Shown here: positions 1-13,700 of the stretch, piece after piece
Numbering within the stretch: the stretch's first letter is position 1
Layout of the letters: every line of letters starts with the position of its first letter
From: Vanilla planifolia
Taxonomy: Eukaryota > Streptophyta > Magnoliopsida > Asparagales > Orchidaceae
Assembly: GCA_023846275.1 (NCBI GenBank)
Contig: CM043869.1
Coordinates: 41,256,737-41,320,736 of the forward strand
Direction of reading: 5' to 3'
DNA: 64,000 nt
Notes under the pieces: generated by a model
The model's input: the letters and a program-made list of their open reading frames with translations, nothing else
What the model was told of the DNA's origin: nothing
The model's database searches: none
Program-made: the position numbers and the translations under genes

Positions 1-2079
1 TGGGGTATTTTTTTATGGAATTCTATGTCACCTTTTAGTTTCTTCAATTCTAGGAAAAGTGTACAGTTTCTTGGACATTTGAGATGTTACTAGGATTCAT
101 GCATAATCACCAACCAAGATGATATGAAATAGATTTAAATGTAGCATGAGTATGACATGATACGGATGTGATAATGTGACTTTTCTCCATAGGGGCTCGA
201 CTAACAAGGATTAGTTTGTGAAAAGGTACTTTAGCATTAAACAAAAAATAAAGGCATCAATTTTAAAAAGGGAATTGACTTAAAGAAAAAGAATAAAAAA
301 TGTTTAAAAGAAATGGAGAAATGTAGAAGGGGGATAATGGAACGGTTTGAAAGCTTGCTAATAATATTGAGAGAAACAAAAATGAATGTGTTAAGGCAAG
401 GCATTCAAGTAGAGCTCTTTCATATACATGGTAATATTCTTGTTTCATTTCATGGGAACTATAATCAATGCATTTGATGGATTTTTCACGAAATGCAATA
501 GTCATTTGTACCCAATAGAAGTGTCCATGCTTATGGATGAATTTTTGCTTTCCAAAATTATCTTTTTCAAAACATCAAATTAAAAAATTTAAGATATTCT
601 TAATGAAAATAATAATTATTTTGTAAATGTTATTTTATCATGTCAAATTTATTCCCTTTTTTTTCTTGCTTTATGTGTTTCTAATTTTCTATCTACATGT
701 CTCATTTATGATTCTATCCTTTTTTTGTTTATTGATTTTTGTCTTTCTTTCTCTTTTTAGCTTTTTATTTGCTTTCTTTTTGTAGAATGTATAGGTTATG
801 TTTGGTAGTCCTTGGATAGTGTATTTCAGAGTGGATTTTTTTAAAAATAAGACTAGGGATTAGTGGTTAGGGTATTTCAGCTTAAATCTATTCAACATGA
901 TTGTACAAGTTGTATTGATCCATTTATTAAAATTTGTTAGAGACAAGCCAATTGTGTTTAACCATGCTTCCATATACTCTTTGGTTGGCTGATGGAAACT
1001 GAATACCAATAAAATTCTAATACCCAATTTAAGATGTATACTTTGTGAAATTGGGTTGATTTTGATCATTAGAGAAATCCATAAAGGTCTAAAATTAAAA
1101 ATGAAGAATTTTATTAATATAGCTCACAAAATTGGCACGTTTTGAATATCTTGTAGTTTTAATTACAGGTGAAGCTTGTAAAAGTCTAATAGTCAAATTG
1201 TAGAATTTTTTCTAAAATTGTGGTATATATATCTTACAAATAAAGTTTTTTTAATATTTAATAGTAGGTTTTGTGAAAAAATTATAAAAATCCAATACCC
1301 AAATTGGAGAGTTATGTTATGAATATAGCTTGTGAAATATGTTTGTTTTGAAGGTAGCTTGATCTTGGTTATTGAGGGAAATATATAAAAGTTTACAATA
1401 AAAAAAAAAGTATTTTGTTCTATACTTCTAATGTTAAAATATACAAAATCAGATTGTTTTGAAGATCACAAACATCTATATAGCTCCATATAATTCTAGC
1501 ATGCAAATTGTAGAGTTTTGTTCTAAAATTATAATATTTGTTGGCTTACAAAATCAGACTATTTTAGATAAATTACTTCATTTAACAAAGACAAAATTGT
1601 AGGAACTTTTATTTGTCTTTATTGATTGGTTAAGTTAGGGTTATTTTTTTTTTGTCTGCAATCTATTCAATGCCTAGTCATTATTGATATGAAGCTCTTC
1701 TGGAACATTAGAATGCTTTTAATGTTAGAGAAGACGAAATAGTTTCTTATCCTTTGTTGATTTCATTAGTTAATAATGAACCACATTTATGGATAAGGCT
1801 TAGAACTTTTGAATCTAAAATTCCTTTATATTTTTTTTTTTTCTTCTTTTCATCACTTAGATAAAAGACTAAATTAAGAAAACCTCTCAAGAAAAAAATA
1901 TCTAAAGGATATTTATAATAATGAAAATTTTGTTCTATTCCATGGAAAAGTCATTCCTTTGTTGATCGTGGCCAATCCATGCTTTCTATATTTGGCTCAA
2001 GTACGTGTTCAATAAATCTTGTGGTCAACAATTTTAGTTATTTGTTCTATGTATTCGAGTGTGCAAATTCATTCCAACA
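1..2079. other. AT-rich non-coding stretch
   Basis: No gene is visible. The open frames are short, low-complexity and resemble no family I know. Between about 1,005 and 1,560 several diverged copies of one sequence block follow each other (see the separate repeat entry). If the myosin gene continues upstream of 7,726, this stretch may be intron sequence, but I see no exon in it. Confidence 0.5.
1005..1560. repeat. diverged tandem-like repeat
   Basis: Related blocks recur in order. Phrases such as 'ctaatacccaatttaaga' and 'ccaatacccaaattggaga', each followed by a 'cttgtgaaat' motif, a 'gat(t/c)ttg(a/g)t' motif and an 'aaatccataaagg'/'aaatatataaaag' motif, appear at about 1,015-1,100 and 1,288-1,400. 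'caaattgtagaatttttt' (from 1,193) and 'caaattgtagagttttgt' (from 1,505) form another pair. The copies are strongly diverged, so this is probably an old local duplication in non-coding DNA. Borders are approximate. Confidence 0.35.
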
Positions 2080-5000
2080 AATCACCTTTTATTTATTTCC
2101 TTTCTTGGTGGTGAGAATGAAAAGTTTTCTTTTTAATTATGTTTTTAATTGCAAGGGATTTAATTCCAACTATGGTTGACCTTAGTAGGTGTAATCAAGA
2201 GCATTATGGAGGCATTATTTTTTTTTCTTTTTTTTTTTTGCGATATTGCTATTAACTATCTTATTAGATGATTACCTTTGATATACTATCAAACTCAATG
2301 TGCTTCATCCATCCAAGTGTAGAAAAAACCATTTCCTTTCTCCAAAAAACTACATTGTATTAGAGGTGTTGTAAACCTAAAATTTTGAATGTTCAAAGGC
2401 CATTGAGAAAGATCATTCATTATTGAAAGTTGTCATGGCTCACATTAGAGCGAGCCAATGGCTATAAATGAATGGCCATAACTATTTGTAGTTGTCCCAA
2501 TTAGCTAGTCAATCTTGATGTTAATTTCTAGGAAAAGAAGAGGTGAACATCTCATTGTTGAAGCTATTGAGTTGAAGAAAGAAGATTCAAAGTATTGAGC
2601 ATATAAAAATAGAGGACATCTTAGTTATTTCATGGCTTTTTAATTCCATGAAAACTAATTGGATAAACTCTTCTTCTTTATGCAATTTCTTCTTTTTGAG
2701 AAATTGCTCTATTTTTAGTGTAGCAACAAGTCAGCTCCTCAATTATTACATTAAGAATCATGTCTCATAAAGGTAACAATTTCATGCCCTTAATTGGTGA
2801 TTGTGATTTTCCTTTTCTTTTTAAAATCATAGACTTGTTTTTTTATATCTTTTCCATTTTCTTTTTGTACTTTTGTACTAAAATCATTTTAAAGTTTAAA
2901 TAAAAATTTCTATTTCATTTATTCTCAATTTCTTGCACTTTGGCCCAAAATAATATGCTAGACAAATGCAGCAAATAATTTATAACATCTCCTTTGTATA
3001 AAGAAAAATGTTGGAATTCCCTTTATTCTATGTAACAATCATCACTTATCATTATTTGAATACATCTTAATTTTTGGCTACAAAATTACATGCATCAATA
3101 CACTGAATAGATGCATTCATGGTATATAAGAGTGGCTATCTTAATCCAACTTGTAGTGGTCACACTTTTAGATTGATCTTGTCTACAAAATTTTTCTTTT
3201 TCTTTACTATTTCTTTTTTGGTTAATGGCACTAAACATTTTTTCTTTGTTTAGTTTCTTTTAAGAATTTGATGATTTTGTTTCCAAAATTTCTTGCAGTA
3301 GTCTCAATTTCATTTATTTTGTACTAATGTGCATTTTTATGCTTCCTTGGCTTTTCCTATTCCTCTAAACATTTACGCTCCTTAAATAGATCCTCTTCAG
3401 ATGTCTCCTGACCTTCATATCGCTTGATTGTTGGGAGCTTTGCACCATTGGTGTTGCTGCCCATTCGGTTTCCTATGCTTGCTCATTTGGTTTAGGAATT
3501 TTGAAAAAATAAAATAAAAATTGATTTTTTATTTAAAACTTAAGTCTCATGATTTATTAATAAATCTTTTAATCCGAATGATATCTAAAAATTTGTCAAC
3601 CAATTTTATGTAATTTTTATCAACAAGTTCTATTTATTATCCATTCTTATTTTTTTTACTTCTTTTAATATATTCAATAATTTCTAATTTATAAATATTT
3701 ATTATTAGTCATTTTATTATTATCTTTTGAAAACATTTGGCCTTTTATTTTTTAATTATGATGCTCCTTTATGTCAAGAAAAGTTTTTATCGAGTTTCTT
3801 TGTAGGTTTACGTCTCGGTCCAATTTTTATAATTTTTTTGTTCTATTTGATATTTTTAACAATTTTGAAAATATTTTCAATTCTATTGCTTAAATTATTA
3901 CATTTGATTTTTATAAATCTTTGATTTTTCATTTTATTGTTTTGACACCTTTGAGTCCATAGTAGAGTTTGCTCTCATTTTTAATGTTCATGTCTTTGCT
4001 TTTAAGTATTTTATCCGTTTTTGGCGATGTATAATTTTTCAAAAAATAAATTAATTCTAAAAAATTTAAAATAACATAAGAATATTTAGAAAATCATTTT
4101 CATATCTTTAAGATGCTATAAGAGTCAATTTTAATTAAATAAAAACTAGTTGTTGAATTTGAATATTTTTTTTACTCATATAGTTTTACCTAATACCTTT
4201 AGGATCACTGAAATTTTTATGATAACTTAACTTGGTTTTTAATTTTAAATCCAAAATACTTAAAAACTTTTCTAAGTTTGGCCTTGTTGAATGCAAGTCA
4301 TTATCGAATACAATTTCTTTTTTCTAATTAACAAAAGGAAAGCTCCAAGTCAAGGAGAAGAAGACAATCACTAGCTAAACCTAACCTTATGGCCAAACAA
4401 ATTCCAATGAATTTTGGTAACACTATTCCTAAAAAAATTCTCACTAAGGTTTTATATGAGGTTTTAGTTTAGGGATTTAGTAAGGTTATGTATTCAACGT
4501 ATCCTTCATAATTGCATCTTCTATAAACATTTATCACTAAACTTTTGAACTCTTTTTAACATTCTGGATGCAATTTATTTCCTCACTAATATCCTCGAAA
4601 TAATTATACCTTTGAGAAGAACCAAATCGTAGAAGTCATAAATCTATCTTGGTGAAGAATATGGTTGGATGCAAATTGATTTTCATTGTTAAGTGTACGG
4701 AAGATGGAAGCATTGACATTTGTGAAGCTTTTCTCATAGCCAAGGTTTTGACTCAAGCTTATAAGGTTGACTTTTGAGAAACAATAAATCCTATGGCTAA
4801 GCTTAATGTTATATGGGTTCTCTTGTCTCTATTAGCAAACTTTGATTGGCCATTGTTTAAGCTTGATGCAAAGAATGCATTCTTAGATGATGCTTGAAGG
4901 ATGACATGTACGTGGCAATTCCTCTCATTTTTTAGACACAAGTCACCAAAAAATTAAGCGTGCAAGTTAAAACTGCCACTTTATGGCTATTTGCAATCCC

Positions 5001-6525
5001 CAAGAACTTGGTTCTAGGTTTAAAATAATAGTAAAGCATCATGATTGCATCCAAAACCAAGTTAACCGTACATTATTTATGAAGAAGCTTTTTGAAGGTA
5101 AAATGTCTGTCTTAATTGATTATTTTGATGATATTATTGTGATTAATTGCTACAAATTGAAGATGGTGGGTCTTAAGGAATCCATTGCCAAAGAGATTGA
5201 TGTCAAAGACTTACGAATTTTAATGTTTCTTATAGATGGAAGTGTTAAGATCTAACAAGGGAATATTTTTCTTTGTGAAAATATGTTTTGGACTTATTGG
5301 AAGAGTGTGGAATACGTTGATGTAAATCTATTGACACCCTTATGGAGGTTGCCATCAAGTTTGGAAAGAAAAAAAGGGTGCCTTTGCTGATGAAGGCTAA
5401 CAACAAGGGATTGTTGGAAACCATTGCCAAAGAGATTGATGTTACAGACTTATGAAGTTTTTATGTTGCTTCTTTGACAAAATATGTCTTGGATTTATTG
5501 AAAGTGTGTGGAATACATGGATTTAGATCTATTGACACCCTTGTGGAGGTTAACACTAAGTTTGGAAAGAAAATAAAAGCATGACCTTGCTAACAAAGCA
5601 AAGGCTATTTAAAAAATTCATTTTTTTTTATGCTAGATTATTTTTTTGTTGAGTGTTATGAGTTAATTGATGAATGATTCAAGAGAAGAACCTATGAGCC
5701 TAGTTACTAGATCTTGAAATACTTATAAATTACTCCAAAAATAGTCTATGTTTTGGAAAAATGTTAAAACTATGGGATAGAAATCTGTAATGACAGAATC
5801 ACTATTTCAATCACCAATTGATGCTCTACGTCCATATATTGCTTCTATGTGTGGCGTAACCTTGTCACTTAGAGAAGTAAAAGATAATATATAGTCTCTA
5901 AAGGTAGTGTAGAAGCTGAATTCTAAGCTATGACTTGGGACATTTGCAAAGTATTTTGGATAAGATAATTCCTTGAAATAAGTCCTATGATACTCCTTTG
6001 TGATAATCAATGTGCTATTAGCTTTGCTAAAGGTCCATGTATCATGGTAGGATCAAACATGTTGAGATTGATCATTATTTCATCAAAGAAAAAAAGTAAA
6101 CAAATCTCATCAAATTGTCTACATGCCAAGAAGATTGCATGTTTCTTTACATTTGAACTAAAGCATTGCTATGGAAGTACTTCCAAGGGTTCTAAGCTTG
6201 GTTTGAACAATAACCCAATTTAAAGGGTAGTGGAGATTCATTTTAATAGATGTCTTTATTTATTTTCATTTAGTGGATAGGAAATCAATATTTTTATTTT
6301 CCAATTCCTTTCTTAATTGAAAGGAATTTGTTTCCAATTATCGTTGTTCATATTATGTGTAATTAGGATCATTTAGGAGCCCTTATTTGTTTCTTTTTTT
6401 GTTGATCCTATTGTCAACTATCCTATTAGAGGATTACTAGTGTTGAACTATTATACAATATGTAATTCATCCACCTAAAAGCAATAAAAGCTATTCCTTT
6501 CTTCAAAATACTACCATATAACTTG
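2080..6525 (+). mobile_element. decayed Ty1/copia LTR retrotransposon
   Basis: Two diverged flanking repeats look like LTRs: about 2,080-2,355 and 6,240-6,525. Both contain related runs such as 'taattgcaagggatttaatt'/'taattgaaaggaatttgttt', 'actatcttattagatgatta'/'actatcctattagaggatta', and end in 'tcctttctccaaaa'/'tcctttcttcaaaa'. The 3' part is broken copia pol on the + strand. Around 4,800-4,895 a reverse-transcriptase stretch reads like ANFDWPLFKLDAKNAFLDD; 5,100-5,160 carries the catalytic-type motif as YFDDII. Around 5,990-6,100 an RNase H segment includes LLCDNQCAISFAK, followed by the copia-typical histidine-rich end. Many stops and frameshifts show it is dead. The region 2,360-4,740 should be gag and integrase but is too decayed to read. 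Confidence 0.7.
5182..5600 (+). repeat. 239-bp tandem duplication inside copia pol
   Basis: The block starting 'ccattgccaaagagattgat' at 5,182 recurs at 5,421, an offset of 239 bp. Both units continue with the same succession: 'gacttacgaa'/'gacttatgaa', 'tgtggaata', 'tctattgacacccttatgga'/'tctattgacacccttgtgga' and 'aagtttggaaagaaaa'. The second unit is followed to about 5,600. The unit spans the copia region between the YVDD box and the 'GMxGCKPxDTPM'-type segment, so the duplication arose inside the element. The units now differ at many sites and both are non-coding. Confidence 0.7.
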
Positions 6526-7217
6526 CTTCTCCAATCACAATTTTAGGTTTATGTATTGCTCTTTTTATCTCATCAATGCTTATAAAACAGAATGAATTAT
6601 TAATAGATCCCTCTAGTTTGGACTTTGGAGCTATTAGTTTCACAACGTTACAAAATAATCATATAAACTTTTCTTGTTTAAGAATAATAACAAGAAGTTC
6701 ATACCATACAAGCAATGTCATGTTGTGAGAGATGTGTATATCCTTTATGCTTTGTTTTTCTTTTTTCTTTCTCTTATCTAATATTGAAAGTGAAATATTT
6801 TTCTTTTTCCTTGCCGTGGCTATTTTCACCTCCCTTATATGCATAGCTCCCTCATAATTCTAGACTTTCTCTTCAAGTTGAGCTGAGCCTTACGCATTTC
6901 TTACAGGAGAGTCTCCTTGCTTAAATCTAATCTCAAGATGTTGTTACCGTTGCTGGTATGCTCTCCTAGCTCTTTTGCTTCTCCAAGCTCCCCACTTCTG
7001 CTAGACTTTAGAATAAAGTGGGAGGTTTCCTTATCACGAAATAGAAGAATATATAAAAATAAACGAATTTAGGCTCACTTCAAGGGGTTTGAAAAGGTTG
7101 GGTTAATGAATATTATTTTTGTTACATCCGAACTCACAATTGTATGGCATAAGAAAATGAGTAGATCTTCATCTTTGATGGGAATCATTAAATGAGTGGT
7201 CTAGATGTTATTATTCT
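6526..7217. other. AT-rich sequence before the first myosin exon
   Basis: No gene recognised. If the myosin gene is intact upstream, this lies in an intron. A weak resemblance to a myosin motor segment, in the spacing expected for the exon before the one proposed at about 7,218, can be imagined near 7,140-7,200, but it is too poor to annotate. Confidence 0.35.
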
Positions 7218-7314
7218 TAAACAAGGGTGGCTTGCATGAACCAAGTCCCAAAATAGAGGGAATTGTCTGTAACTTACCCTATAAATTATTGTCTGCCGCT
7301 ACTTGCTTGCAAGA
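7218..7314 (+). pseudogene. possible decayed myosin motor exon
   Basis: This sits at the right distance and orientation upstream of the first clear myosin VIII exon (7,726). One frame reads IEGIVCNLPYKLLSAATCLQ up to position 7,314 and can be lined up, with small gaps, against the conserved motor segment that runs from an EGERSYHIFYQ-type core to the 'LREKL' joint in class VIII myosins. It ends with one extra base, giving the phase needed to continue into 'AG AAA TTG' of the next exon. However, the base pair after it is AT rather than GT, and key residues of the family motif are gone. This is inference: it may be a fossil exon or chance similarity. Confidence 0.3.
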
Positions 7315-7725
7315 TTTTTGTTCCTGATTTTTTATATTATTGTAAATGTGCATATATCAGAAATCCAATATTTTCACATTCTGATCCTTCAAGATCCAAG
7401 GCTTTGATGTTTTTTATAGCACATCTTCTATGATTTGATCTTTGGATAATGAAATAACACTGCCAACTTGCTAGAGCATGCGATTGCTACTTTTGAATTT
7501 TTTTTTTATTTCTATGATCTGTGAGACTTGCTCTTCCTAATACTCATGTTCCTATGACGGAAAATTTTCTATTCATTGTGTTCAATGTCCTGCATTTCTA
7601 TTAGTTTTTTCCAATATTCAGGTTGCTGCACAAAGTTAGATGTGTCTTAGTATGCAAGCTTAATTATCCTAGTTTACACTAATATTTTGAACAATATCAG
7701 AAACATTAAAAAATTTCACATGCAG

Positions 7726-10700
7726 AGAAATTGAAACTCAAGGCGGCTAATGAATATGAATACTTGAAGAAAAGTAAATGCTTAAGGATAGAAGGCATTG
7801 ATGATGCGCAAAGATTCCAATTACTGATGGTAATGAAGGAAGCTTCAAACTCTTGTTCTAAAAAGAAGCTCTTCATGGCATTACATGTTTACTTGAAACT
7901 TGTGGTTTATCTTTAAGCTAGCTTAATATTCTGGTTTTGCTTTCCAGGAAGCCTTAGGCAACATTAATATCTCCAAGGAAGATCAAGAGAACATATTCTC
8001 TATACTTGCAGCTGTGCTGTGGTTAGGTAATGTTGGTTTCTCAGCAGTCAACAATGGGAAACTTGTGGAGGTTAATCTTGATGAAGGTATCATCCATTTG
8101 ATGCTCCATTCTTGTTGTCTATAAGTATCGATGTACTGAACTTCTACTAATTTAAACTTTTGTTAGCATGATGTTTACTTTTTAGTATATTGGATTTTAA
8201 TTTTATATCAAAAATCCATTTTCATACTTCTCAAATTAGTAAATTGCTAAAATGATTAGAGCACTTATTGTTTTGTCTCAGTTGCAACTAGAATATATAA
8301 AGTACAATTCTTGACCAAAGTGTCTAATCTCCATCCTATAAAACTAGGCTCTATAGTTGGAGAACTAAAGCTTCTATTCTCTATCCTATAAAACTAAACT
8401 CAATTGTTAAAACATTTTGTAATCTCTAAGAAAAAATCAAGCTCTATTTAATAGTCTATAAATATGATTCTCATCAATAAGAAATATACCCAATCCTTTC
8501 TTTTTTTTTCATTAGCCAGATTGAAAGAATCATATGCCATAATTTGTTTAGTTTGTAATATTAGATATTCTCTAATCATTATATATTAGATTTTTTTTAT
8601 TGCGAATATTTTTCTTTAATTCCTTATATTTTTTATACACAATTTGTCTATCTATAAATAGTTCTCATAGATAATAAGACTGTAATAAACTTTTCTCTTC
8701 ATTACATGGTGTTAGAACCTTAGGAATTAGTCATTTTTTTCTTTCTTTTCTGATCCCTACCTCAAGGACATGGTTATCAAATGTCTCTATCTTTTTCTCT
8801 ACCTTTGCTTTGCTTTGTCCTACTCAACTCTACTTTTCACTGTGCTTCCTAAAACCCTCCATCTCATCTCCTATTTGCTCACCACTACTTGTTTGGCTCT
8901 TGGACCCCTTAGCCTCCCCCATTCTATCCTCCTCTTGCTTACTTTGTCATTTTTTTCTTTCTGTGAAGGAATCTCCATGTTGGGGAGTTGGGATTCTTGA
9001 CATCATCTTACTATGATAAGACACCTCCAATTCACAACTCCTCTCCTCTCATTGGCATACTATTTTTAATGCATCATTTAGCAAGTGTGTTTGCACAACA
9101 CTTAACATATTTTCTGTCGGATAACGATTTCTTTATCTACAACTTAATTATTCATCTTGGTATTCATTGATGGCTTCCTCAAATCCTCTTTTCACCAAAA
9201 GTTTTTTTGCTTGGTATCATTATTAAATGTAATAGTTCGATCTCTTGTTGCCCATAGCATTTTGTTTGCTCATTAGAACTTGCAAGAAACTTTATCATCT
9301 AAACTTTTTGACCCCCCAAACCAGTGGATATCAAAATGTTAGGCTTCAAATTATGCTGTTATCACATGGATCCTTAATATTCTTGAACTTATTATTTTAG
9401 CCTCAATCATCTTTTAAATGGTTACAAAAGAATCATTAGACTTTCTTTGTTTCACATACTTAGATAATAACATCTTGGTCTACTTAGGATTTTCTCTTTA
9501 CCAAAGGGTGACCAATATTTTTAAGATTGTTGTACCAGTTTTAGATAATTAATGATCCTAGACTATTGTCAGGAAAAAATTTTCAACATGTTACCATTGC
9601 TTCTATTGATTCTACATGTATTCATTGAGATGTTTTTCTCTTTTCCATGAAAAATATTATAATATACTATAACATTCCTAGATGACTTCTGCCTTACATA
9701 GATTGGCTACAATTGCTCATTTTAATATGACTTGTATCTTAGATTCTAGTGCATCTTCTCATATGATAGGTAAACTACTATTATTTTTTTCTCTTACATT
9801 GTAATCTCTTTGACATTTCATTATTGCAAATGGATCTTATTATCCTGAACTTTGGAAAGGATCTCTATCAATGTATCATCCTTAATAACTCTTGATAATA
9901 TCTTATATCCCAAAATTTTCTGTTAGTTCACAACTCTTTCATGATTTTTTTTCTATTTCTAAATGTGTTTTCTTATTAATTTGCTCTCAAAGTTTATTGA
10001 TAGTTCTGAAAGAGGTACGTCTTTCTCCTTTATTCAAACAAACCCATTGTTTCCTCTTCTCTTTTGTTGTTTGGTTGGGTGTTTCATCTATTATTTTTAT
10101 TCTACTATTTCTATTACTAGGATATACCAAGAAGCATTTTAGATTCTAACTAAAAGCATACTGTGGATATTGAAACATCGTCTCTGCTTGAATGCTATAA
10201 TGGAATGTGGTTTTGCCATCTACTGGTGTTATACCTAGTTCTTTTCGTGTGTATACACAATCAAATTTCAATTAAGATTATGAGAATGATGTCATTCACG
10301 TTTATTGACATTTGTAAGTCATGTCTATTTACTTTCTATTGTTTAGTGAATCAGTAAAGAAAAGAAAGAACAGATATCTTCAATGCTGAATATATTATAA
10401 TAAAGATTTCCTTGTTTTAGAGTCAATTCTGTAGAGTCTTGCCATGATTCTAGGATTCATCATGTATATATTTTTTTGTTATTGGCTTCAATAAAATCTG
10501 CTAATGAAAATCATTTTTCTCTCATCAAATTTTTGCAAGAATCATTTTTATCTCTTCAATTTTTTTTTCACTAAGGAATTTGCAATGCATTTATAATTCA
10601 GTTGTTGTTTATTTGCATTTTGTAGTATCGTTGTTAACTAGTTTTACTCAAAATTTTTGCTTTAAACATAGATCATGGCAATTCTTTAATGTTAAATATT

Positions 10701-13700
10701 GGTGCAGGTTTGACTAATGCAGCAAATTTATTGGGATGTGAAGCTAATGATTTATTTTTAGCATTATCCACTCAAAGGCATTGTTTGGCCTCTGATGATG
10801 TCATTCAAAATCTAACTTTCTCCCAGGTTTCTAGTTGTCCAAAACTCAGTAATTTTGTCTTTAAAGAACTACTTATTCATGTTTCTTGCTGCAGGCGGTT
10901 GAGACGAGAGATGCTATGGCAATATCAATTTATTCTAGTCTATTTGACTGGATTGCCTTACAGATCAATAAATCTCTTCAAATAGGAAAGAATCGTACTG
11001 GAAATTCCATAAGCATCTTAGATGTGTGCGGCTTTGATTTTCTCCAAGTAAGAACATTTCCAGATGCCGCAGGTTTCAAGTTTTTATAAAACATTTTTTG
11101 ACCATAATACCTCCTTTGTTGCAGAAAAACAATTTTGAACAATTTTGCATAAATTATGCAAATGAAAGGTTGCATCAGCACTTCATCAGCCATCTGTTTA
11201 AGCGTGAGCAGGAGGTGAAATTTCTTCAGCTTTTGTTTGTTATTGTGACGCATCGCTATATCCACTCTATCACAGTTCTTATTCTAAATAACTATGGGTC
11301 TATCTCACCTGCTCACTAATATTGGGATAATCTCCATTAACCACATATTATGCACCTTTGAGATTTTATGCTTCTTATATTGTTTCCCTCTGTCGACCTA
11401 TAACAGTTCATTTCAGCACCTGTGATCAGTGTGTAACTCATTTTTTGTTTGCCAAGTAATTTATCCTCTTAGCTGGTCAAGGTTGCCATGTCCTCACGTC
11501 TGTCAATGAAACTGGTTTTTTTTTTTTTGTATTCTAAAATTTAACCTGATTTCTGACGTGATCGAAGGGTTCCTGTTCAGTTCACAATTTGATACAACCC
11601 AATCCAATTATCCACTTGAATCATTGTAGATGTAAATATTTAATATAATCTACAGGTGCGAGTAATAATTTGGACAGTAGTTTTTTATTTAATCTACTTA
11701 CCAATAGACATATAGACCATTTAGTCATAGAACTGATCTGATATCTCTTTTCCTAATCAATTATTAATTTTTTACCCTTGTCTATGTCATCATTTAGGCA
11801 TCAGTGTTAAATGATGGAAAAGACCCAAATCACTCAAAATGATGTTCGACTTGGATGTGTTTGTGGTTGACCCGGTCATTATCCATGCCATACTCTTATT
11901 ATCTTTCTATTATAGAAAACAAATCTCCAAATTGAAGTGGGAAACTTTTTTAAATGCTATTTTCAATTATTGAATTCATCAATGGTGTAGCCTTTTAGTC
12001 TAGACAACATCAAAATGTGTGAAAAATGAAGAGAAAGAAACTGAGACATGACTTCTCTATTGATTTGTTATCTTCATTGCTTTACGTTAAAATTTTCATT
12101 CAATTTATCTTTTCCTGGTAGTAATGACTTGAATGATCTATTGTTTTGAAATGTGTGCATTCATTTAATTTTTTTGTTTTTGCTTGAAGGAATACATTCT
12201 CGAAGGAGTGGACTGGTGCAACATCGGTTTTGTAGACAACATTGAGTGTGTAAATCTCTTTGAGAAGGTATTAGTTGTAAGACTACCTCTTGAAGTAGGC
12301 CTTGACTTGTAATTACAGCAATTGATATTAGTATCTATTTTGTGAATGACAATTTTTTTAAAATTGCAAGTTTTTGTTTTGCTTGGTGTGGAATCTAGTC
12401 TAGAATGTTATGCTAGGAAATTTAGTTTAAATATAGACAAGGGCCTAAAAGTTTTGCATGTCTCCTCCACTATTGGTGTTTTTTGGAGAAACCATCCTCG
12501 ATCTTTGTCTTGACATCTAGTATTTATGCTAATGTTTGTTGGGGGTATCCGTGTTCTTGTTTGGCTAGGATGGAACTTTGAATGTGATTTGGTATTAGAG
12601 TCTTATGGAACAATTAGTAAATTGTATTGTTAGAAAAGAAGATAATGTGCATCCTACCTCAAGTCCTTGAAGGAGAATCAGCCCAATGCTGATGGGGGAG
12701 GACAGCTGGATCAATGTGGTAACACAGTGGAAAATCTAATGAGAAGTGCTTTCTTTTCACTCGAAAGAAGATAAACTACGGTGGATTGCAAACAACAGAG
12801 AAAAACAATGCATGAAATACTAGACAAACACAAACTATATTAGAGACAAAAATCACCAATTCTATTGTAAGAGTTTACTGTCGCACAAACCTTAGTGACA
12901 AAATTCATGCCCCTTAAAATCTCTCAAGCACCATCCCTGTCATATAGAACATTAAGTGATCCTTCTCAGGTATTCTTTCTCGGTAGTCTCTCACAAAAGC
13001 TCTTCCGGATTCATGTTTTTACCTCATGATTGAATCTTTCAATATTGGTTGCAAGATCTCACAAGAGGATGTTCTTATTCTTGCTCTCTCTGATAAATCT
13101 TTGGATCTAGACCAATACAAGGGTCTCTTCTTGTATTTGTGTCTCTTCTTGCTAGGCTTCATCCCTCCATGTTAGACCCCTCATAATTTTTTTTTGCTTC
13201 ACGCATCACCCAAAGCTTCTTTTTATAATTACAAGGGATCTTTAACATAAATAGTTTTCTCTCTAAACTTAAAATGGTCCCACATGTAGATTTTTTAGTA
13301 GAGAAGATACATACAAATTCCTCCTTATTCTCTTTAGATCTATCTTCTTAATCCCCTAGAACATATTAGCAACCACCTCTAGAAGTTTGACCATGCTGCC
13401 TTTAGTTGTTGTTAGAATGGTTTGATAATGATTGTGATTGTTTGATCAAATACGTCTACTTGGTCACTGTTTATGCTAAAAGTTAAACACATAGTTTTAC
13501 ATGCAAATTTGTTATTGTATGTGCATGGAGTCTTCGCTTGGCTTATCATGTAAGCATATAGTGAAATCCTACATGTTATTTGTTCACATGCTGGAACACC
13601 ATATGCACATTAATAATATGTTATACATGCTTAATATTTGCCTTATTTGTGCCTTTTTGTATGTTTACAAATCATTATTGTACATGCAATATTGCACCTT

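Noticed and set aside
7731..7916. A small gene starting at 7,731
   Set aside because: The frame opens on ttg inside myosin exon 1 of this window and then reads into the intron.
8770..9016. Overlapping hydrophobic frames (60-76 codons)
   Set aside because: They fall in the gag start of the copia fragment; Leu/Ser-rich T-rich artefacts rather than membrane proteins.
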